A DNA stretch of 64,000 nucleotides from Pseudomonas flavescens (GTDB lineage Bacteria > Pseudomonadota > Gammaproteobacteria > Pseudomonadales > Pseudomonadaceae): NCBI RefSeq assembly GCF_013408425.1, contig NZ_JACBYV010000001.1, forward strand, positions 3,038,001 to 3,102,000, read 5' to 3'. Below are positions 58,523-64,000 of this stretch, piece by piece; the stretch's first letter is position 1; the number at the start of each line of letters is the position of its first letter. The translations under genes were made by a program, and so were the position numbers. The notes beneath the pieces were generated by a model. That model did not search any database. It was given only the letters and a program-made list of their open reading frames with translations, and was not told the DNA's origin.

Positions 58523-59488
58523 ATGAACCCCGGCCACCGCAACCCCGAGGCCCGTCGTTTCCTCAACGACCGGCTGGACTGGAACCTGTTGCGCACCTTC
58601 CTGGTGATCGGCCAGGAAGGTAGCATCAGCCGCGCCGCAGCCCGCCTGCACCTGAGCCAGCCGGCCGTCAGCCAGGCCCTCAAACGCCTCGAGGAACAGC
58701 TGGAAAGCGCCCTGGTGATTCGCAGCGGCCCACGCATCGCGCTGTCCAAGGCCGGCGAAGAAGTCATGCAGATCGCCGCCGAACTCTACGGCACCGTCTC
58801 GCGCCTCGGCCCGGCGCTGGATGCCCCGGAGGAAACCGTCGCCGGCAAGATCCGCATGCTGATGATCAGCCGCATCCAGTCGAGCTTCTACGACGACTTC
58901 CTGGCCAATTTCCATGTCGACTACCCCAGGGTCGAGTTCGAATTCGACGTGCTGCGCAGCTCCGACGTGGTGAGCGCGCTGCTGCAGAAAACCGCCTCCT
59001 TCGGCCTGAGCCTGTGCCGAACGCCGCAGCCGCGCCTGGAACAACGCGTGATGCTCAAGCAGCGCTATGCGTTCTTCTGCGGCAGGCGCCACCCCCTGTT
59101 CGGGCGCAAGAACCTGAAACTCGGCGACCTGCAAAGCGAGAACTTCGTCAGCTTCACCAGCGACCAGATCGGCGGCAACCTCTCGCCACTGACCATCTTC
59201 AGGGACCAGCAGGGCTTCACCGGCCGCATCGTGGCCTCCTCCCCCAGCCTCGACGAAATACGCCGCCTGGTCGCTGCCGGCTATGGCATCGGCTGCCTGC
59301 CGGAACATATCGTCGCCAGGGACGTGCAAGCTGGCGAAGTCTGGCGCCTTCCGCCTGCCGAAGGGGTGATCGACGTGGACGTCTACCTGCTCTGGAACCG
59401 CGACCAGAAACGCACCCACGCCGAAGCGATCTTTCTCGAGCGCTTCGAGCAGGCATTGCGGGCGACGGAGTTGCAGGATCGGTTTTGA
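58523..59488 (+). CDS. LysR-family transcriptional regulator
   Basis: 321 residues. The N-terminal helix-turn-helix is WNLLRTFLVIGQEGSISRAAARLHLSQPAVSQALKRLEEQLES (about 20-62), and the co-inducer domain (about 105-310) has RRLVAAGYGIGCLPEHIV. It is divergent from the transporter/aldolase/dehydrogenase genes and presumably their activator, sensing the imported acid or its product. Confidence 0.92.
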   Translation: MNPGHRNPEARRFLNDRLDWNLLRTFLVIGQEGSISRAAARLHLSQPAVSQALKRLEEQLESALVIRSGPRIALSKAGEEVMQIAAELYGTVSRLGPALDAPEETVAGKIRMLMISRIQSSFYDDFLANFHVDYPRVEFEFDVLRSSDVVSALLQKTASFGLSLCRTPQPRLEQRVMLKQRYAFFCGRRHPLFGRKNLKLGDLQSENFVSFTSDQIGGNLSPLTIFRDQQGFTGRIVASSPSLDEIRRLVAAGYGIGCLPEHIVARDVQAGEVWRLPPAEGVIDVDVYLLWNRDQKRTHAEAIFLERFEQALRATELQDRF

Positions 59489-59596
59489 AAAGTCAGCTCG
59501 GAACAGCCGCTGCGCTGCAGCCGTTCAGGATCGTGGCGCTTCATGGAGAGGGAGCGAGTAGACCGACGATTTTCAGCGTCGTCCTGCACACGAGCC

Positions 59597-60592
59597 TCAT
59601 GCGTGATGGGGCTGGTCCAGCCTGCCCCCCTGCTCCCGTGCCTGCCTGATGTCTCTCGAGGGTGGCGCCCCGAAACGCCGTGCATACTCGCGGCTGAATT
59701 GCGCGACGCTTTCGTAGCCGACCCTCAGCGCAGCGGTGTTCACATCGACCCTGTCGGTCAACATCAGGCTGCGCGCGGCTTGCAGCCGTAGAGATTTTTG
59801 ATACTGAACCGGGCTGGTGCCTGTCAGCTTGCGAAAGTTGTGATGCAGCGTAGAGCTGGCCATTCCCGATCGCTCGGCGAGATCGGCCACGTGCAGCGGT
59901 TTGTCGTAGTGATGTTTAAGCCATTCAATGGCTCTGACGATGCCCTTGTCTCGATAACCGTCGCGAGTGACGCTGCGCAACCACTGCCCCGCGCCACTGA
60001 GCAGCAGCCGAACGCAGATCTCGCGCTTGACGAGATCCGACATCAAGCCGGCCTCGAGCGGCCGCTCGGTCAGTGTGCAGAGTCGCGAGAAGGCGTCGAG
60101 CATCTCACCCGACGCTGCGCCCGATGCAAACCCCCGCGCCTCGGAAGCCGCCTCCTGCCGTGGTGCCTCCAGGGTCTGGATTACCTCATTGAGCATGGAA
60201 AGATCGAGCTTCAACACAACGGACAGATAAGGTGTTCGCTCGCTGGCTGCAGTTACCCGAGCCAACGTCGGTATGTCCACCGAGGTAACGAAAAACACCC
60301 CCTGACTGAACTCACAGGCCTCCTCACCGAACGTGATCTCCTTCGCGCCCTGCAGGATGATGGCCACGCAGGGCTCGTAAATGCAGTAAGTGGGCGTACC
60401 GAGTTCGGCCATTCGATAAAAGGTCAGGCCTGGAATCGATGTCGTGCAAACCTCGTTCAAGCCAATCTGCCGGGTGACTTTATCGATAAGCCCCCGCAGT
60501 GCCTGGACGCGTTCGTTGGGCTGAGCGGAATCGCTCGAGGTAGGGGAATGCACGTGCCCGAAACCGAACTGCGAGAAGGAACCGCTCGTCAT
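59597..60592 (-). CDS. AraC-family regulator (AraC_N type)
   Basis: 331 residues. The AraC_N sensor (FYRMAELGTPTYCIYEPCVAIILQGAKEITFGEE) precedes two helix-turn-helix motifs (PLHVADLAERSGMASSTLHHNFRKLTG; AALRVGYESVAQFSREYARRFG). The ATG at 60592 with AGGGG upstream is preferred to the GTG one codon earlier. Divergent from the aldo/keto reductase gene, its likely target. Confidence 0.9.
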   Translation of the reverse strand: MTSGSFSQFGFGHVHSPTSSDSAQPNERVQALRGLIDKVTRQIGLNEVCTTSIPGLTFYRMAELGTPTYCIYEPCVAIILQGAKEITFGEEACEFSQGVFFVTSVDIPTLARVTAASERTPYLSVVLKLDLSMLNEVIQTLEAPRQEAASEARGFASGAASGEMLDAFSRLCTLTERPLEAGLMSDLVKREICVRLLLSGAGQWLRSVTRDGYRDKGIVRAIEWLKHHYDKPLHVADLAERSGMASSTLHHNFRKLTGTSPVQYQKSLRLQAARSLMLTDRVDVNTAALRVGYESVAQFSREYARRFGAPPSRDIRQAREQGGRLDQPHHA

Positions 60593-60780
60593 CACATGCG
60601 CCCCTGTTAACGGATTGTTCGAGTCTGCTGAGAGTGCGTGGCCAGCACAAGCATATCGGCAGGATTGTGCAAAAGATGAGGCGCATTAGGGTCACCCGAG
60701 CACCCCTCGTTGCTCTAATTTCTAGCACCAATACCGGCTTCGATAAATCCGTGGACACTCAGTCGCGAAAGGAAATTTGG

Positions 60781-61965
60781 ATGGACAGACGAGATTTTCT
60801 TACCTATTCGGCGGCTGGCGCCGTTGCGGCTGCTCTGCTGCCGGCCTCGAGCGTCGCGAGCTCGGCGGTTCCAGCAACCGTGCCCACCTCCCTGACCGAG
60901 CGCGGAAGCGTGATGCGCACGCAGGGGCAGCTCGTGCGTGCTGACCTGCCCGTCAATTCGCCTTCGCACACGATGAGATACATGACGTCTCAGCGCTTTG
61001 GTATGGGCGGGACGCAGATCGGCAATATCTTCGCGCCGATCAGCGACGAGCAGGCGGACGCAGTTCTGCAGGCGGCCTGGGGCGCTGGCGTCAGGCTCTA
61101 CGATACCTCGCCCTTCTACGGGTTTGGCTTGAGCGAATACCGCCTGGGCCGCTTTCTGCGTGGCAAGTCGCCAGACGACTACGTGGTGTCCACCAAGGTC
61201 GGTCGCGTGCTCACGGCGGCGGGTGGTCAGCGGGCGGATCATGCCATCTGGAAGTCGCCCGCGCCGTTCAACTACCGCTACGACTACACCGCAGCAGGTA
61301 CACGACGCTCCGTGGAGGACAGCTTGCAGCGCTTGGGGTTGCCCCGTATCGACATCGTCTTCATTCATGACGTGTCACCCGATAACACCGAGCTGGAGGG
61401 CGGCTGGGAAGCGGCGTATCGAATCGCCCGCACGGGCGCGATGGTCGAGCTTGAAAAGATGCGTGACGAGGGCCTCATCAAGGCATGGGGCTTCGGCGTC
61501 AATACACCCAACGCCGTGGTACAGGCAATGACCAGCGATGACCCGACACCGGACATCGTATTGCTTGCCTGCCAGTATTCACTCCTGGACCACGGCGATG
61601 CACTGCGAAACACCTTTCCGGCATTGCAAAGCAAAGGCACCAGCGTCATGGTGGGAACACCGCTGAATGATGGGTTTCTGGGCGGTCGCAGCCGCTACAA
61701 CTTCAGCCAGGATCTGCCTGCCGGGGCGGTGGAAAAACGCGCGCGGATCATGGCGGTTGCCAGCCGACATGGCATTGATATCCATACCGCCGCCCTACAG
61801 TTCGCAGCGGCGCACCCGCAAGTGTCCGCGATCATTCCCGGTGCACGCTCGCCGGGGCAGATAGTTTCCAATGTCCAGGCGATGAAGGTCGGTATTCCCG
61901 CAGCCTTCTGGGACGAGCTGAAGAGCCAGAGCTTGATCGATGCTCAAGCACCGGTAACGTCCTGA
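60781..61965 (+). CDS. Tat-exported aldo/keto reductase
   Basis: 394 residues. The N-terminus MDRRDFLTYSAAGAVAAALL is a twin-arginine signal (RRDFL), so the folded enzyme should be exported. The body is an aldo/keto reductase barrel related to D-threo-aldose 1-dehydrogenase: catalytic Asp and Tyr in RLYDTSPFYGFGLSEYRLG, Lys in VVSTKVGRVL and His in VFIHDVSP; the C-terminal cofactor segment has IIPGARSPGQI. It would use NADP(H), which is scarce outside the cytoplasm. The ATG has AAGGA upstream; longer frames are not homologous. Divergent from the AraC regulator. Confidence 0.88.
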   Translation: MDRRDFLTYSAAGAVAAALLPASSVASSAVPATVPTSLTERGSVMRTQGQLVRADLPVNSPSHTMRYMTSQRFGMGGTQIGNIFAPISDEQADAVLQAAWGAGVRLYDTSPFYGFGLSEYRLGRFLRGKSPDDYVVSTKVGRVLTAAGGQRADHAIWKSPAPFNYRYDYTAAGTRRSVEDSLQRLGLPRIDIVFIHDVSPDNTELEGGWEAAYRIARTGAMVELEKMRDEGLIKAWGFGVNTPNAVVQAMTSDDPTPDIVLLACQYSLLDHGDALRNTFPALQSKGTSVMVGTPLNDGFLGGRSRYNFSQDLPAGAVEKRARIMAVASRHGIDIHTAALQFAAAHPQVSAIIPGARSPGQIVSNVQAMKVGIPAAFWDELKSQSLIDAQAPVTS

Positions 61966-62045
61966 TTGGCGTTATTGGCGAGCTGCTGGCGTCACGCATT
62001 CGAAGACGCTCATCAGAGAGGCATCGCGAGCGAATCGACGCGTTG

Positions 62046-62125
62046 TCATCTGCTGGGCACCGTGCGAAGGAGATGCGAGCGGAACCACACCTGAAAGTGC
62101 CCGCCATCGCCAACCAGGTGAATTG
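62046..62125 (-). pseudogene. C-terminal remnant of an alpha/beta hydrolase gene
   Basis: Minus-strand frame reads IHLVGDGGHFQVWFRSHLL then RTVPSR and stop. GDGGHFQVW is the catalytic-histidine segment of alpha/beta hydrolases. Nothing of the nucleophile region is readable upstream. Lies in the 532-bp gap 61966-62497. Confidence 0.4.
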
Positions 62126-62190
62126 GAGGGCATTTCGAGGATCGACGCAAAGCGGTAATCCGCGGGAGGCACGGTCGCGGCACGACCTAC

Positions 62191-62298
62191 TTACTGGCTA
62201 TCGGAGATCTTCTGAGCGAAGTTCACATCGAAGTAATCTCGCCACGCAATGATCTGATCGCCTGCAAGCTCAACTATGCCCATCACCTTCGCGGCCAT
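62191..62298 (-). pseudogene. C-terminal remnant of a limonene-epoxide hydrolase/SnoaL-like gene
   Basis: Minus-strand frame reads MAAKVMGIVELAGDQIIAW then RDYFDVNFAQKI and stop. V-x-L-x-GDQI-x-WRDYFD is the C-terminal strand of the limonene-1,2-epoxide hydrolase/SnoaL family. About 100 N-terminal residues are missing; upstream sequence soon hits stops. A short independent gene is the alternative but has no ribosome site. Confidence 0.45.
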
Positions 62299-62497
62299 CA
62301 GCGCACTCGAACCGCCGGCCCGCAAAAGCCAGACATCACACGCAGCACCTCTCGGACCACCGCTGCAAGCAGTGATGTGCCGGGAGCGGCCAGCCTTGCG
62401 CTATGCCAATCGACTGAGTCGACTCGAGGTGGGCAGCCGGCTCGAGGACCGGCGCCCACATGCAGCCATGGCGCGACGTGCACCAGTGTGCCGATGG

Positions 62498-64000
62498 TCA
62501 GAAGAAGTACCTGACCGACGCACCCAACGTTGTAGAAGGCTGCGGGACGATCACCAATCCACTGGTGGTGCCATAGGCGACTTCGGTGCCGTAACGGTGG
62601 GGCTGGAAAGTCCCGTACACGCTGAACTGGTAGTCGCTGTAGTCATAGGACGCGCGCAGGTCATACCGGGTATAGACGGGCATTTCCTTCTTCTCGGTCC
62701 CCACGTAGTAAGGGATGCCGGTGAGGTGGTACGCATCGGCATTGAGCGTCAACTGCCCCGCCATGAAAGCATCTCGATACTGAACCCCCGCCTTGTAGGT
62801 GTGTTCAGGCACCACCAGCCGGTCACCGGTGCCACTGGGTGGGTTGTCTATCACCGCATCGATGATCCGGCCATAACTCGCGTAGGTGCTGACTGTGGAG
62901 GTGGCCTGGTAGTTGAAGCTGGTTTCCACGCCTTTGCGCGTGGTGTCGCTGACCTGCTCGAAGACTCCCGGCGAGGTTTGCAAGGTCTCGCTGTCGTTCT
63001 GAATGTAATAGAACTCGGTGGTGCTGGAGAAACGCTCGGTCGGACGCACGGTGAAGCCGATGTCATAGGACGTCACCTTGCTGGGTCGCACGCTGCCATT
63101 GATTCGGCCACCCGTGTCGCTGGGCGGCAGAGCGCCGCTGCTGCCGGAGCTGATGTACTCCGCAGCTGGCGAGCGGAAGCCCTGCGAAGCATTGGTGAAC
63201 ACTTCGAACTGCTCGGTCGGCGTCCACACCAGCCCCAGCTTCGGTGTGGTCACCGAACTGTGATAACCGGTATCGGCGTTGCGGAACTTGAGGTTTTCGA
63301 TGTCGTAATCGAAGCGGTCATAGCGAATACCGCCTAACACCTTCAGGGAATCGAGCGGCTTGTACTGTCCTTGGGCAAACACGCCGTAAGTGATCAGATC
63401 CTGATCGAAGTCGAAGTAGAAATTGGGGGTGGGCTCGAAGTTGCGGTACTGCTGACGGTAGGCATCACCCTTGTCTCGGCGCACGTCGGCGCCGACCATC
63501 AGCGATGCCGAGTCTTCGTAGACGAAGTTGTAGGCCAGGCGACCACCGTAGATGTCACGATCATCCTTGCCGTAATTGTGGGTGTTGGTGCCATTGGAAA
63601 TGCCGCGCACACGCTTGAAATCCTCGAAGTACGCCGTGTAGTAAAGCCCCTCTTCTCCCTCAGCAGGTGCGCGATTGAAGACGTAGGTGTTTCGGTTGGC
63701 GTTGCCGAACCCATACAGGTTATCGGTATCACGGCGGCTGATCGTTCCGGCCTTGAGCGCGGGTAAATTGAGGTAGCCATCGTTCTTGAAATCCGACTCG
63801 TAGTGGCTGAAGCGCGCCGAATACTTCGCATCGCCAAAGACCTTGGAAAGCTTCCAGAAGTAGTTGTCGCGGTTGGTCTCAGCGGCCTTGCGATAACCAT
63901 TGGTCTTGTAGATATCCGCCACGAACAACGATTGGAAACCTTCATGCTCGCCGCCCAGCACCAGGTTGGTTCGGCGACCATCGAAGCTGGCGAGGTCCAC
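62498..64000 (-). CDS. TonB-dependent siderophore receptor (5' part outside window)
   Basis: At least 500 C-terminal residues of an outer-membrane beta-barrel: repeated amphipathic strands (YFWKLSKVFGDAKYSARFSHYE; GVFAQGQYKPLDSLKVLGGIRYDRF; KLGLVWTPTEQFEVFTNASQGFRSPAAE; TTLGASVRYFF) with the C-terminal phenylalanine needed for barrel assembly. The SQGFRSP segment fits TonB-dependent siderophore/catecholate receptors. The plug and start lie past the right edge, so the ligand and signalling domain cannot be judged. No terminator is evident in the decayed region downstream. Confidence 0.9.
   Translation of the reverse strand: MDLASFDGRRTNLVLGGEHEGFQSLFVADIYKTNGYRKAAETNRDNYFWKLSKVFGDAKYSARFSHYESDFKNDGYLNLPALKAGTISRRDTDNLYGFGNANRNTYVFNRAPAEGEEGLYYTAYFEDFKRVRGISNGTNTHNYGKDDRDIYGGRLAYNFVYEDSASLMVGADVRRDKGDAYRQQYRNFEPTPNFYFDFDQDLITYGVFAQGQYKPLDSLKVLGGIRYDRFDYDIENLKFRNADTGYHSSVTTPKLGLVWTPTEQFEVFTNASQGFRSPAAEYISSGSSGALPPSDTGGRINGSVRPSKVTSYDIGFTVRPTERFSSTTEFYYIQNDSETLQTSPGVFEQVSDTTRKGVETSFNYQATSTVSTYASYGRIIDAVIDNPPSGTGDRLVVPEHTYKAGVQYRDAFMAGQLTLNADAYHLTGIPYYVGTEKKEMPVYTRYDLRASYDYSDYQFSVYGTFQPHRYGTEVAYGTTSGLVIVPQPSTTLGASVRYFF

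Overview
The window is a high-GC chromosomal segment of a Pseudomonas-type gammaproteobacterium (Pseudomonas sensu lato, possibly the mendocina/oleovorans group). The evidence is the mutS-fdxA-rsmZ block with a perfect GacA activating site, Pseudomonas REP elements (facing GCCGGC and CCCGC stem-loops next to CTCCTAC), an OprD-family porin, a PykA/class I fumarase core, DUF2790 and czcCBA-czcRS. No tRNA, rRNA, CRISPR array or intact transposase was seen.

Layout. 1-3.4 kb: 3' part of mutS, fdxA and an unlabelled RsmZ-type small RNA with promoter, GacA site and terminator. 3.4-11.2 kb: three-gene PilZ/DUF4124/lipoprotein cluster, tandem-Usp protein, pykA, ferredoxin reductase overlapping a diguanylate cyclase, and class I fumarase. 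11.2-12.2 kb: tandem REP array of 111-112 bp units. 12.2-16.4 kb: Fur-box-preceded sigma/anti-sigma/TonB-receptor cluster. 16.4-20.2 kb: DUF1028 protein, cysteine hydrolase and a frameshifted metE. 20.4-25.6 kb: NTF2-AraC fusion regulator, FAD amine oxidase-like enzyme, cupins, orphan polyamine-binding protein, a 126-bp inverted-repeat element and an AraC regulator.

25.7-36.5 kb is a heavy-metal resistance island: czcCBA, divergent czcRS, a DUF2790 periplasmic protein and an OprD-family porin. A MerR-type operator inside a 19-bp promoter spacer precedes czcRS. A perfect ATTACA-N4-TGTAAT palindrome precedes czcCBA. Related partial boxes precede the DUF2790 gene, a candidate structured small RNA and the porin. 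Together they suggest one zinc-responsive regulon that includes a porin and an sRNA.

36.7-42.9 kb: lipoprotein PQQ-type sugar dehydrogenase with a DUF2231 membrane partner, AraC/NTF2 pair, REP cluster, and an smvR-smvA biocide-efflux pair around a perfect 22-bp operator. 43.0-53.9 kb: one giant gene (about 3647 residues) for a BapA-like type I-secreted adhesin, with 8 repeats of one family, 11 repeats of exactly 330 bp, an integrin-like propeller and an RTX tail. 54-58.4 kb: glutathione S-transferase remnant, HDAC-family amidohydrolase, and a tight transporter/aldolase/hydroxyacid dehydrogenase operon with a divergent LysR regulator. 59.6-64 kb: AraC regulator, Tat-exported aldo/keto reductase, two decayed enzyme remnants and the 3' part of a second TonB receptor.
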